This document shows, one piece after another, positions 25,467 through 34,085 of a stretch of DNA of 64,000 nucleotides. Every line of letters begins with the position of its first letter. The first letter of the stretch is position 1. The notes below the pieces were generated by a model. That model was not told the origin of the DNA. It did no database searches and was given only the letters and a program-made list of their open reading frames with translations. A program made the position numbers and the translations under genes. The DNA lies in contig JAEXIT010000017.1 of NCBI GenBank assembly GCA_023446155.1, forward strand, positions 62,001-126,000, read 5' to 3'. Source of the DNA: Bacteroidota bacterium. GTDB lineage: Bacteria > Bacteroidota > Bacteroidia > Flavobacteriales > Flavobacteriaceae.

Positions 25467-26495
25467 TTATTTGATAAGAATCCCTTTGAATTTCTGAATA
25501 TTTTTTAATGCCATTCCTGTTCCTCTTACAACGGCTCGTAACGGGTCTTCGGCGATATAAACCGGTAAATCCGTTTTTTGGGAGATCCGCTTGTCAAGTC
25601 CTCGTAACATCGAACCTCCACCGGCTAAATAAATACCGGTATTATAGATATCGGCGGCCAATTCGGGTGGTGTTTGTGATAAGGTTTCCATAACCGCATC
25701 TTCAATACGTTGAATGGATTTATCCAAAGCTTTTGCAATCTCACGGTACGAAACGTCTACCTGTTTTGGTTTCCCGGTTAACAAGTCACGTCCCTGAACC
25801 GACATTTCATCCGGCGGCGTATCCAGGTCTTCCGTAGCGGCACCGATAGCAATTTTAATTTTTTCAGCGGTACTTTCTCCAACAAAAAGGTTGTGTTGTG
25901 TTCGCATATAATATACGATATCGTTGGTAAACACGTCACCGGCAATTTTAACCGATTTGTCACAAACGATTCCGCCTAAAGCGATCACGGCGATTTCGGT
26001 AGTACCTCCTCCGATATCGACAATCATATTTCCTTTCGGCTGCATAATATCGACCCCGATACCGATAGCCGCAGCCATCGGTTCGTGGATCAGGTATACT
26101 TCTTTTCCATTAACCCGCTCACAGGATTCTTTTACCGCACGCATTTCCACTTCCGTAATACCGGAAGGGATACAAACCACCATTCGCAAAGCCGGTGTAA
26201 ACATTTTTTTCTTAAGCGCCGGAATGCTTTTAATGAACAAACTGATCATTTTTTCCGATGCGTCAAAATCAGCAATTACACCATCCTTTAGGGGACGTAT
26301 GGTTTTGATGTTTTCATGAGTCTTACCCTGCATCTGGTTTGCTTCTTTACCAACAGCAATAATTTTCCCAGAAACACGATCACGAGCAACTATAGATGGA
26401 CTATCAACGACAACTTTGTCATTGTGGATAATAAGGGTATTTGCGGTACCTAGGTCAATCGCAATATCCTCAGTCATGAAATCAAAAAATCCCAT
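25467..26495 (-). CDS. mreB: Rod shape-determining actin homologue MreB
   Basis: Cytoplasmic actin-like ATPase whose membrane-bound filaments direct side-wall synthesis. 342 aa, standard. Phosphate-1 motif AIDLGTANTL is at the N-terminus, phosphate-2 is NMIVDIGGGTTEIAVI at about 158-173, and IYLAGGGSMLRGLD carries the adenosine motif. It begins the rod operon. A -7 element in the 53-bp gap after purH suggests its own promoter in addition to any read-through. Confidence 0.97.
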   Translation of the reverse strand: MGFFDFMTEDIAIDLGTANTLIIHNDKVVVDSPSIVARDRVSGKIIAVGKEANQMQGKTHENIKTIRPLKDGVIADFDASEKMISLFIKSIPALKKKMFTPALRMVVCIPSGITEVEMRAVKESCERVNGKEVYLIHEPMAAAIGIGVDIMQPKGNMIVDIGGGTTEIAVIALGGIVCDKSVKIAGDVFTNDIVYYMRTQHNLFVGESTAEKIKIAIGAATEDLDTPPDEMSVQGRDLLTGKPKQVDVSYREIAKALDKSIQRIEDAVMETLSQTPPELAADIYNTGIYLAGGGSMLRGLDKRISQKTDLPVYIAEDPLRAVVRGTGMALKNIQKFKGILIK

Positions 26496-26534
26496 ACAAA
26501 AAAGGGTTTAATACATTTATAAATAATTAGCCTA

Positions 26535-26542
26535 CAAAAATA
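26535..26542 (-). promoter_or_regulatory. -7 element TATTTTTG upstream of mreB
   Basis: A perfect TAnnTTTG match on the minus strand, 39 nt before the mreB ATG and just past the purH stop. No TTG is seen at the expected upstream distance, so only the -7 half is supported. Confidence 0.5.
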
Positions 26543-26548
26543 ATAAAA

Positions 26549-28075
26549 TTAATGTTTAAAATGACGAACTCCGGTAAATACCATCGCAACTTTATTTTCG
26601 TTGCAATAGTTGATACTCAGTTCGTCTTTTATAGAGCCACCGGGTTGAATAACAGCGGTAATACCGGCATTTTTTGCCAGCTCAACACAATCCGGAAAAG
26701 GGAAGAAAGCATCGCTTGCCATCACTGCTCCATTCAGATCAAAATGGAATGAATTTGCTTTTTCTACAGCTTGACGTAAAGCGTCTACTCGGGACGTTTG
26801 TCCGGTTCCGGAAGCGCATAGCTGTTTGTTTTTTGCAAAAACAATAGTATTTGATTTGGTGTGTTTACAGATTTTTGAGGCAAACAGTAAATCTTCAATT
26901 TCCTGTTCTGTAGGTGCTGTTACTGTAACGGTTTTTAAAAGCTCTTTATTGTCTGTAATATTGTCTTTATCCTGAATTAACATTCCATTAAGACAAGTGC
27001 GTACCTGTTTTGTAGGTAATTCCACATTGTTCTGGATCAGGATGATTCTGTTTTTCTTTTCTTCTAAAATAGCGATTGCTTTTTCGTCGTATGCCGGAGC
27101 AATTACCACTTCACAAAACAACTTGTTGATTTCTTCCGCAGCGGCTTCGTCAATTTTTCCATTGGCGATCAAAACACCACCAAAAGCCGAAGTCGGATCA
27201 CCTGCTAAAGCATCCAGATACGCCTCTTTCATCGTCTTACGCGTTGCCAATCCACAAGCATTGTTGTGTTTTAAAATCGCGAATGTTGGATCGTCGTTTT
27301 TAAACTCGTTCATCAGGTTTACGGCCGCATCAACATCCAATAGATTGTTGTACGAAAGTTCTTTTCCGTGTACTTTGGTAAACATCGCGTCGAAGTCACC
27401 AAAGAAATACCCCTTTTGATGCGGGTTTTCTCCATAACGCAAAATCTGACCGTTGTCTACACTCGCTTTATAAACGGTTTCATCGGTGTTGAAATAGTTA
27501 AAAATAGCACCGTCATAATGCGAAGAAACGTGGAATGCTTTGGTGGCCAAAAGACGTCTTTCTTCCAAAGTAGTCGCGCCGTTTCCGTTGGTGATCATGT
27601 CAAGGAATAACGCATATTCGTTTACCGATGCTACGATAACGGTATCTTTAAAGTTTTTAGCCGCCGCACGGATCAGGGAAATACCACCGATATCAATTTT
27701 TTCGATAATGTCGGCTTCACTGGCTCCGGAAGCAACTGTTTTTTCAAACGGATATAAGTCAACGATAACCAAATCAATTTGCGGAATTTCGTACTCTTTC
27801 ATTTGTTGTACGTCGCCTTCATGATCCTGACGGTTTAAGATCCCTCCGAAAATTTTCGGATGTAAGGTTTTAACACGTCCGCCTAAAATCGATGGATATG
27901 AGGTTACCTCTTCCACAGGAACTACCGGAATACCTAGATTTTTGATAAAATCTTCGGTTCCACCGGTGGAGTAAATAGTCACCTTATGATCGTGTAATTT
28001 TCTAACGATAGGTTCCAGGCCGTCTTTGTCGAATACCGAAATTAAAGCCGATTGAATGGTTTTTGTTGTGTTCAT
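26549..28075 (-). CDS. purH: Bifunctional AICAR transformylase/IMP cyclohydrolase
   Basis: Performs the last two steps of IMP synthesis: formylation of AICAR with 10-formyl-THF, then ring closure. 508 aa. The N-terminal MGS-like cyclohydrolase domain (about 8-130) shows SVFDKDGL, YSTGGTEDFIKN and GGRVKTLHPKIFGGIL. The transformylase domain contains LRYGENPHQKGYF, AILKHNNACGLA and the C-terminal SDAFFPFPDCVELA. It has its own strong promoter upstream. It precedes mreB on the same strand with a 53-bp gap. Confidence 0.97.
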   Translation of the reverse strand: MNTTKTIQSALISVFDKDGLEPIVRKLHDHKVTIYSTGGTEDFIKNLGIPVVPVEEVTSYPSILGGRVKTLHPKIFGGILNRQDHEGDVQQMKEYEIPQIDLVIVDLYPFEKTVASGASEADIIEKIDIGGISLIRAAAKNFKDTVIVASVNEYALFLDMITNGNGATTLEERRLLATKAFHVSSHYDGAIFNYFNTDETVYKASVDNGQILRYGENPHQKGYFFGDFDAMFTKVHGKELSYNNLLDVDAAVNLMNEFKNDDPTFAILKHNNACGLATRKTMKEAYLDALAGDPTSAFGGVLIANGKIDEAAAEEINKLFCEVVIAPAYDEKAIAILEEKKNRIILIQNNVELPTKQVRTCLNGMLIQDKDNITDNKELLKTVTVTAPTEQEIEDLLFASKICKHTKSNTIVFAKNKQLCASGTGQTSRVDALRQAVEKANSFHFDLNGAVMASDAFFPFPDCVELAKNAGITAVIQPGGSIKDELSINYCNENKVAMVFTGVRHFKH

Positions 28076-28100
28076 TGTGTTGTTGTGTTTTTTAAAGGTG

Positions 28101-28134
28101 CAAAAGTAATTATTGTTATACTAACATTCAAAAG
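28101..28134 (-). promoter_or_regulatory. Bacteroidota-type promoter of purH
   Basis: On the minus strand TTG (28129-28131) is followed after 20 nt by TACTTTTG (28101-28108), an exact match to TTG-N17-23-TAnnTTTG. It lies about 26 nt before the purH start codon. Confidence 0.8.
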
Positions 28135-28374
28135 AAAGGGCATGAGATTTTAGTCTTTTTTGATTTTTTTTCACGGTTTCTGATCTGATTCACAGCTTTA
28201 TTGGGAGCAGAACTTTAAGCAATGGAAGATAATCGGATAAGGGTAGACTTCGGTTATGATAGGACTATTGGGTATTTGTGTAAATTTTCTGTAACATTTA
28301 CGGTTTTTTATGGACTAATCAGCTAGGATATTGCTCAAAAAATACAGAATTTTACAAAAGTTAAACACGTCACT

Positions 28375-29625
28375 ATGTTGTTATACCTACGACTGCTAAA
28401 AGAAAGTCTGAGTTTTGCACTCAATGCTTTGCGGAATAATAAATTGCGAACCCTGTTATCGCTGTTAGGTGTTACAATAGGTATCTTCTCGATTATTGCC
28501 GTGTTGGCGGCTGTCGATTCGATGGACCGTAAAATCAAAAATGACCTTAGCGGATTGGATAAAAATACGATCTATCTGATGCGTTTTTCATTTGGACCTT
28601 CGGATATCCCACAATGGAAACGCGAGCAATTTCCAGATGTTACTTATGAAGAATTCGACTATCTGAAACGCTCGTTAAACGATTTGGATAAAATTTCATT
28701 TAACCTGTTTACCCGTAAAGAAAATATAAAATACGAATCGAATACGGTTAGTGGGATTGATATCAACCCGTGTACCAGCGAGTTTATCGATATCGAGAAA
28801 CTGAAATTTGCAAAAGGACGTTTCTTTAACGAATCGGAATCCAATTCCGGAACACCGGTGATCATCATTGGGAATGAAGTCGCGTCCGGTTTGTTTGGAA
28901 GTCTGGATCCGATTGGAAAAAAAATCCGTTTATACGGACAGCGGTTTACAGTAATCGGTGTTTTGGAAAAAGAAGGGTCTACTACTTTCGGACAAAGTAA
29001 AGACATCTCGGCTTTTTTACCGGTTAATTTTCTCCGACGGTTGTATGGCGATAACAGTGATATGCTAACACCGGCGATTCTGATAAAACCGGTAAAAGGC
29101 GTGGATATCGAAGCCTTTAAAGGCGAATTAATTCAAAAACTGCGTACTTTCAGAGGGTTAAAAACGGGAGATATCAATAATTTTTTTATCAATGTGCTAT
29201 CCGGATTTACCGATCTGATCGACAATATCGTGGGACAAATGAATGTTGTGGGCTGGATTATAAGTGGTTTCTCCCTGTTGGTGGGTGGTTTCGGAATTGC
29301 AAACATCATGTTTGTATCGGTAAAAGAGCGAACCAACCTAATCGGAATTCAGAAAGCTTTAGGTGCGAAAAACCGATTTATATTATTTCAGTTCCTGTTT
29401 GAAGCCGTTATTCTATCGGTAATCGGAGGATTGGTAGGAATGTTTTTGGTATGGGTAATTGCTTTGGTATTATCGAAAGCTCTCGATTTTGAATTCGTTC
29501 TCGGTTTCTGGAATATCATTATCGGAACCTCACTAGCCGCATTTATCGGATTGATTTCCGGAATTATCCCGGCGATTTCGGCCTCCAAACTGGATCCGGT
29601 GGAAGCCATCCGAAGCGGAATGTAG
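28375..29625 (+). CDS. MacB/FtsX-type ABC permease without adjacent ATPase
   Basis: 416 aa permease of the macrolide/lipoprotein-export type. TM1 is at about 30-50 (LLSLLGVTIGIFSIIAVLAAVDS), followed by a large periplasmic MacB-like domain (about 55-280) and three C-terminal spans. FtsX-type elements are VKERTNLIGIQKALGAKNRFI and PAISASKLDPVEAIR at the end. Such proteins work with an ATPase and often an outer-membrane factor; neither is nearby. Likely a subunit of an efflux or lipoprotein-handling machine whose ATPase is encoded elsewhere. The 299-bp region before it holds the purH promoter and nothing else I can name. Confidence 0.86.
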   Translation: MLLYLRLLKESLSFALNALRNNKLRTLLSLLGVTIGIFSIIAVLAAVDSMDRKIKNDLSGLDKNTIYLMRFSFGPSDIPQWKREQFPDVTYEEFDYLKRSLNDLDKISFNLFTRKENIKYESNTVSGIDINPCTSEFIDIEKLKFAKGRFFNESESNSGTPVIIIGNEVASGLFGSLDPIGKKIRLYGQRFTVIGVLEKEGSTTFGQSKDISAFLPVNFLRRLYGDNSDMLTPAILIKPVKGVDIEAFKGELIQKLRTFRGLKTGDINNFFINVLSGFTDLIDNIVGQMNVVGWIISGFSLLVGGFGIANIMFVSVKERTNLIGIQKALGAKNRFILFQFLFEAVILSVIGGLVGMFLVWVIALVLSKALDFEFVLGFWNIIIGTSLAAFIGLISGIIPAISASKLDPVEAIRSGM

Positions 29626-29630
29626 AAAAA

Positions 29631-29665
29631 AACACCTGACAGGTTTCAAAAACCTGTCAGGTGTT
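29631..29665. repeat. Palindromic repeat, copy 1 (also a likely terminator)
   Basis: A 16-bp perfect stem (29631-29646 with 29650-29665) and a 3-nt loop with core ACCTGACAGGTTT. It lies between convergent stops. The same core recurs at 37245-37279 and, degraded, at 60022-60068. The A-rich flank could make it a terminator for either gene. Confidence 0.8.
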
Positions 29666-29672
29666 AAATATA

Positions 29673-30548
29673 TTACGCTGAAGCAGTCGCTGCGTTTTTA
29701 TCGATTTTATTCACCAATCCAACTAAAACTTTACCCGGACCTACTTCTGTAAACAAAGTAGCACCGTCGGCAATCATTTGTTGTACGGATTGTGTCCATT
29801 TTACCGGAGCGGTTAATTGTGTGATTAAATTCTTTTTAATTTCAGCAGGATCCGAAACCGCATTTGCCGTTACGTTTTGGTACACCGGACAAATAGGGGT
29901 ATTAAATGTAGTCGCTTCGATAGCGGCAGCCAATTCTTCGCGAGCCGGTTCCATCATAGGCGAGTGGAAAGCACCACCTACCGGAAGGATCAAAGCGCGT
30001 TTTGCTCCGGCTTCTTTCATTGCTTCGCAGGCTTTTTCAACAGCGGTTAATTCGCCGGAAATGACCAACTGACCCGGGCAATTGTAATTCGCCGCTACAA
30101 CTACTCCATCGATTGAAGCACATACGTCTTCCACCACCTTGTCTTCAAGTCCTAAAACAGCGGCCATAGTTGAAGGCGTGATTTCACAGGCTTTTTGCAT
30201 TGCCATCGCTCTCTGGGAAACCAGTTTTAAAGCGTCTTCAAACGATAAAGTGCCGTTGGCAACCAACGCTGAAAATTCCCCTAACGAGTGACCCGCAACC
30301 ATTTCCGGTTTAAAATCGGCACCAAGGGTTTTGGCTAAAATCACCGAATGTAAGAAAACAGCCGGCTGCGTTACTTTGGTTTCTTTTAATTGTTCGGCAG
30401 TACCTTCAAACATGATGTCGGTAATGCGGAAACCTAATATATCGTTTGCTTTTTCGAATAGTTCTTTTGCCAGTGCTGAATTTTCGTATAATTCTTTACC
30501 CATTCCGGTAAATTGGGCACCCTGACCTGGAAATACATATGCTTTCAT
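29673..30548 (-). CDS. fabD: Malonyl-CoA:ACP acyltransferase
   Basis: Transfers malonyl groups from CoA to acyl carrier protein for fatty-acid elongation. 291 aa, standard. FPGQGAQFTGMG is at the N-terminus, the nucleophile is Ser88 in GHSLGEFSAL and the catalytic His195 is in AFHSPMM. QPAVFLHSV also matches the family. It stands alone rather than in a fab cluster. A -7 element lies 36 nt upstream. Confidence 0.96.
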   Translation of the reverse strand: MKAYVFPGQGAQFTGMGKELYENSALAKELFEKANDILGFRITDIMFEGTAEQLKETKVTQPAVFLHSVILAKTLGADFKPEMVAGHSLGEFSALVANGTLSFEDALKLVSQRAMAMQKACEITPSTMAAVLGLEDKVVEDVCASIDGVVVAANYNCPGQLVISGELTAVEKACEAMKEAGAKRALILPVGGAFHSPMMEPAREELAAAIEATTFNTPICPVYQNVTANAVSDPAEIKKNLITQLTAPVKWTQSVQQMIADGATLFTEVGPGKVLVGLVNKIDKNAATASA

Positions 30549-30583
30549 ATTCTTATCTGTTGGTTTTGTTTGTTATTGACGGA

Positions 30584-30591
30584 CAAAAATA
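30584..30591 (-). promoter_or_regulatory. -7 element TATTTTTG upstream of fabD
   Basis: An exact TAnnTTTG match on the minus strand, 35 nt before the fabD ATG. No TTG lies at the usual distance. Confidence 0.5.
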
Positions 30592-30642
30592 GTGTTTTTT
30601 AGCATATTGGGAAGCAGATTGTTGTTGGGGGTATACTAAAAA

Positions 30643-30680
30643 ACCGTTGCAGTATCCTTTAAAAGATATGCTGCAACGGT
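30643..30680 (-). terminator. Terminator downstream of yceI
   Basis: Stem of ACCGTTGCAG (30643-30652) with its complement (30671-30680), extended by inner pairing, followed on the minus strand by six Ts. It lies 27 bp beyond the yceI stop. Confidence 0.82.
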
Positions 30681-30707
30681 CCTACTTAAAACCAGATTAT
30701 GAAATAA

Positions 30708-31238
30708 TTATTGCTTTACAAGTTGTAATTCGATGTTTAAACGAACGTCATCGCTCACCAATACACCACCGGTTTCTAAAGCAGAATTCCAGTTTAAACC
30801 CCAGTCTTTACGGCTGATTTTTCCGGAAATGTTTAACCCGGCTTTGGTATTTCCCCATGGGTCTTTCATTAATCCACTGAATTCTACCGGTAGTTTTACA
30901 AATTTAGTAACACCACGTAAGCTAAGATCACCAGACAATTCGTAGTTGTCGTCGTCTACTTTGGTAAAAGATGACGCTTTGAAAGTCAGTTTTGGGTGGT
31001 TTTCCGCATCGAAAAAGTCAGCGCTTTTCAAGTGGTTGTCACGGTCGGCGTTTCGGGTATCTACCGAATTAACATCGGCTGAAAAACTAATCGAAGCATT
31101 TTCGAAATTGTCACCATCGGTTGTGATAGTCGCATCGTAGTTTTCGAATTTTCCGGAAACATTAGTAAACATCATGTGTTTTACTTTAAATCCTATTTCT
31201 GAATGTGTCGGGTCAATTGCCCATTTTGTAGTTGCCAT
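30708..31238 (-). CDS. YceI family lipid-binding-like protein, no signal peptide
   Basis: 176 aa lipocalin-like beta-barrel protein. YceI members bind polyisoprenoids or similar amphiphiles. The whole sequence is the domain: WAIDPTHSEIGFKVKHMM at the N-terminus, FSADVNSVDTRNADRDNHLKS, LTGDL-type strand ELSGDLSLRGVTK and WGLNWN near the C-terminus. Unlike most YceI proteins it starts directly with the domain and has no export signal, so it should be cytoplasmic. It lies 43 bp downstream of the pirin gene on the same strand. Confidence 0.9.
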   Translation of the reverse strand: MATTKWAIDPTHSEIGFKVKHMMFTNVSGKFENYDATITTDGDNFENASISFSADVNSVDTRNADRDNHLKSADFFDAENHPKLTFKASSFTKVDDDNYELSGDLSLRGVTKFVKLPVEFSGLMKDPWGNTKAGLNISGKISRKDWGLNWNSALETGGVLVSDDVRLNIELQLVKQ

Positions 31239-31281
31239 ACTGATATGTTTTAAAAGTTATAATAATATTTTGATTTTTTAG

Positions 31282-32142
31282 TTATTCAATTTCCATCGGA
31301 ACTTCCATTAACAAAAATTCTGCATCGGAAGTCGCGGTAATGGTTGCTTTGTCGGTATTCCAGATTCCCAATCCGTCGCGGGTATCTAAAGCTTGATCAT
31401 TTACAGAAACGGCGCCTTTTAATACAAAAACATAAAGTCCGTTTCCTTCTTTTTTAAAGGTATAATCGGTTGTCACACCAGCGTCGAATTTCCCCATATG
31501 AAACCAGGCATCCTGATTGATCCAAACCCCTTCGTCATCCGGATTTGGAGACAGAACCTGTTGTAATACATTATGTCTTTCGTCTTCGTTTAATGTGATC
31601 TGATCATAGCGTGGAGCCACATTGCGTTTGTTTGGGAAAACCCAAATTTGAAGGAACTTAACTTCTTTATCGGCGTTTTTGTTGTATTCGCTATGACGTA
31701 CACCGGTTCCGGCGCTCATCACCTGGATATCTCCTTTTTTGATAACGGTTTTGTTGCCCATACTGTCCTGATGTTCCAGATCGCCTTCCAACGGAATACT
31801 GATGATTTCCATATTGTCGTGTGGATGGGTTCCAAATCCCATTCCGGCGGCTACGGTGTCGTCGTTTAAAACGCGTAAGGCTCCGAAATGAACCCTTTCC
31901 GGGTTAAAATAATTCGCGAAACTAAAGGTGTGGAAACTTTGTAACCAGCCGTGATTGGCGTTTCCTCTGGTGTTGGCTTTATGCAATACGATATTTTCCA
32001 TAATCTTTGAGTTTGTGTTTTGAATATGATTAAATCCTACGGTTTCTTGTGGGTCGGAAATAGCTTCTTTGGCTAGTGCCGTTCCGGTGATGACTGCTCC
32101 GGTTCCCAGTAAACTTTTTTTGATAAAATCTTTTCGGTTCAT
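31282..32142 (-). CDS. Pirin family protein with N-terminal export leader
   Basis: Cupin-fold pirin, 286 aa. The pirin part begins at Met48 (ENIVLHKANTRGNANHGW) and carries the metal-site histidines in THPHDNMEII and the second cupin in GTGVRHSEYNK. The first 47 residues are an extra leader, MNRKDFIKKSLLGTGAV and on, resembling a Tat signal with RK in place of RR. An exact -7 element 20 nt upstream of the ATG at 32142 means the leader is transcribed. Bacterial pirins have quercetinase or regulatory roles; this one's function and location are inferred only. Confidence 0.88.
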   Translation of the reverse strand: MNRKDFIKKSLLGTGAVITGTALAKEAISDPQETVGFNHIQNTNSKIMENIVLHKANTRGNANHGWLQSFHTFSFANYFNPERVHFGALRVLNDDTVAAGMGFGTHPHDNMEIISIPLEGDLEHQDSMGNKTVIKKGDIQVMSAGTGVRHSEYNKNADKEVKFLQIWVFPNKRNVAPRYDQITLNEDERHNVLQQVLSPNPDDEGVWINQDAWFHMGKFDAGVTTDYTFKKEGNGLYVFVLKGAVSVNDQALDTRDGLGIWNTDKATITATSDAEFLLMEVPMEIE

Positions 32143-32161
32143 AACGGTTATTTTGATAGTT

Positions 32162-32169
32162 CAAAGATA
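32162..32169 (-). promoter_or_regulatory. -7 element TATCTTTG upstream of the pirin gene
   Basis: Exact TAnnTTTG match on the minus strand, 19 nt before the ATG at 32142. It supports the long start that includes the export leader. Confidence 0.55.
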
Positions 32170-32210
32170 CAACCGGTTGATACCGAATACACTTAACCTA
32201 GATTAAGAAA

Positions 32211-32247
32211 TAAAAAAATCCCCGTCACAGTAGTGTTAAACGGGGAT
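32211..32247 (-). terminator. Terminator of the purT-Crp/Fnr unit
   Basis: ATCCCCGT (32218-32225) pairs with ACGGGGAT (32240-32247) around a 14-nt loop. On the minus strand it is followed by a run of seven Ts. It lies 7 bp after the regulator's stop. Confidence 0.8.
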
Positions 32248-32254
32248 ATGAAGT

Positions 32255-32830
32255 TTATTTTTTGAGTAATCGGGCTTTCATCTTACTGAAAAACTCCGGT
32301 GTTACTCCTATATAAGAAGCGATTTGTTTTTGCGGCAGGCAATGGATCAGATCCGGATGCTTTTTGGTAAACTTGTCATAACGCGCTTCGGCGGTAAAAC
32401 TAAGGTTGTCAATTAACCGTTGCTGATTGGCGACAAGCGAATTCTCAATCAGTATTCTAAAAAAGCGTTCCATTTTAGGGACTTGGTCATAAAGGCGCTC
32501 CTGGTTTTCTTTGGATAATAGTATCACCTCCGAATCTTCGTTGGTTTCGATATACAATTGTCCGGGACGTTGCGACAGATAGCTGTACATATCGGCAATC
32601 CACCAACCGGGCGAGGCAAAACTCACCACATGTTCCACGCCGTTTTCATCGATCGTATAACTGCGTAAAATACCTTTGGTCACAAAATAGGAGTGAAGGC
32701 ATATTTCGCCCTCCTTTAATAAAATGCTTTTGGCTTTATAGGATTGAAATTCCGTAGCCGCCACGACGCGCTCCTGTTCTTCGGGGGTGAGTGTGACATA
32801 TCGGGCAATAGTATCAAGGAGTAGGTTCAT
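32255..32830 (-). CDS. Crp/Fnr family transcriptional regulator
   Basis: 191 aa. An N-terminal cyclic-nucleotide-binding-like beta-roll (about 20-120) contains KEGEICLHSYFVTKGILRSY and is followed by the long C-helix. The short C-terminal HTH includes QKQIASYIGVTPEFFSKM. The beta-roll lacks the full cAMP phosphate-binding signature, so the ligand is unknown; it also lacks the N-terminal cysteines of Fnr. It starts 3 bp after purT and shares its terminator. Confidence 0.87.
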   Translation of the reverse strand: MNLLLDTIARYVTLTPEEQERVVAATEFQSYKAKSILLKEGEICLHSYFVTKGILRSYTIDENGVEHVVSFASPGWWIADMYSYLSQRPGQLYIETNEDSEVILLSKENQERLYDQVPKMERFFRILIENSLVANQQRLIDNLSFTAEARYDKFTKKHPDLIHCLPQKQIASYIGVTPEFFSKMKARLLKK

Positions 32831-32833
32831 GTT

Positions 32834-34000
32834 TTAGACGTTTACGTGTACGAAGGTAGCGGTTTCTTTGGCTCTTTCGGTAATCGATTCGATTGGCGTT
32901 TCCAACGTATCATTGGTTAAAACAACACCCATGCGACGGTATGGTCTGGAGGTTGGTTTTCCAAATAGTCTGAAATCCGTTTTGGGTAAAGCGGCTACTT
33001 TTTCAATTCCGGTATAGGTTGGATTTTCGGAATTCTCGGAAGCCAGAATCACCGCGCTGGCACCATTTTTTTCTAAGGTGATGGCTGCAATTGGCAGACT
33101 CAAAATCGCACGCAGGTGTAATTCGAATTCGTTAAAATTTTGTGTCCCGGCTAAAGTTACCATTCCGGTATCGTGCGGACGTGGCGATAATTCGGAAAAA
33201 TAAACCCCTTCGTCGGTCAGGAAAAATTCCACACCAAACAAACCGGCGCCACCTAAGGCTTCGGTTACTTTACGTGCCATATCCTGCGCTTCGGCGATAT
33301 CCTTGTCGGAAACACGAGCCGGCTGCCAGCTTTCCTGATAATCCCCGCGCTCTTGTCGGTGACCAATTGGTGCGCAGAAAAGCGTTGGATTGTTATTTTG
33401 GGTTACGGTTAGTAACGTAATTTCAGAATTAAAATTTACAAAAGCTTCCACGATGACTTCCACAACATCGCCACGCGAACCCTCTACGGCATATTGCCAG
33501 GCTTTAGCGATATCGCCTTCCGATTTAATAGTCGACTGTCCTTTTCCGGATGACGACATTAGCGGTTTAACCACGCAAGGTATTCCAACTTCTAAAACGG
33601 CTTTTTCCAATTCTGCGGCCGAAGTAGCATAACGATAATTGGCCGTACGCAAACCTAAATCTTTGGCAGCCAAATCGCGGATCGCTTTTCGGTTCATGGT
33701 AAAATTGGCTGCTTTGGCCGAAGGAACCACGGTGATACCTTGTTTTTCGTAATCGTAAAAACGTTCGGTACGAATGGCTTCAATTTCCGGAACGATAAAG
33801 TCGGGTTGGTGTTTGGCTACCAGGACATCCAAAGCGGCACCGTCGAGCATGTTGATCACTTCAAAACCATGCGCGACTTGCATCGCCGGAGCATTAGCAT
33901 AACTGTCGACCGCAATTACGGTTTGTCCGATACGTTGTGCAGCGATTACAAATTCTTTTCCAAGTTCGCCGGAACCTAATAGCAGTATTTTTTTTGTCAT
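32834..34000 (-). CDS. purT: Formate-dependent phosphoribosylglycinamide formyltransferase
   Basis: ATP-grasp enzyme making formyl-GAR from GAR, formate and ATP, the folate-independent third step of purine synthesis. 388 aa, standard. The N-terminal part has ILLLGSGELGKEFVIAAQR and the ATP-grasp core has PCVVKPLMSSSGKGQS at about 135-150, GDVVEVIVEAF and FFLTDEGVYFSELSPRPHDTG. It is the first gene of a two-gene unit with a Crp/Fnr regulator. The presence of PurT implies a formate source. Confidence 0.95.
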   Translation of the reverse strand: MTKKILLLGSGELGKEFVIAAQRIGQTVIAVDSYANAPAMQVAHGFEVINMLDGAALDVLVAKHQPDFIVPEIEAIRTERFYDYEKQGITVVPSAKAANFTMNRKAIRDLAAKDLGLRTANYRYATSAAELEKAVLEVGIPCVVKPLMSSSGKGQSTIKSEGDIAKAWQYAVEGSRGDVVEVIVEAFVNFNSEITLLTVTQNNNPTLFCAPIGHRQERGDYQESWQPARVSDKDIAEAQDMARKVTEALGGAGLFGVEFFLTDEGVYFSELSPRPHDTGMVTLAGTQNFNEFELHLRAILSLPIAAITLEKNGASAVILASENSENPTYTGIEKVAALPKTDFRLFGKPTSRPYRRMGVVLTNDTLETPIESITERAKETATFVHVNV

Positions 34001-34062
34001 TGTAGTGTGTTGTATTTTAGTTGTTTGTTGTTGTGGAATGTCGGACTAGCCGTTAAAAAAAA

Positions 34063-34081
34063 GTCCCGACAAAGTCGGGAC
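34063..34081 (-). terminator. Terminator of the aminotransferase gene
   Basis: GTCCCGAC pairs with GTCGGGAC around AAA and is followed on the minus strand by eight or more Ts. It lies just past the aminotransferase stop at 34086. Confidence 0.86.
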
Positions 34082-34085
34082 AAAT

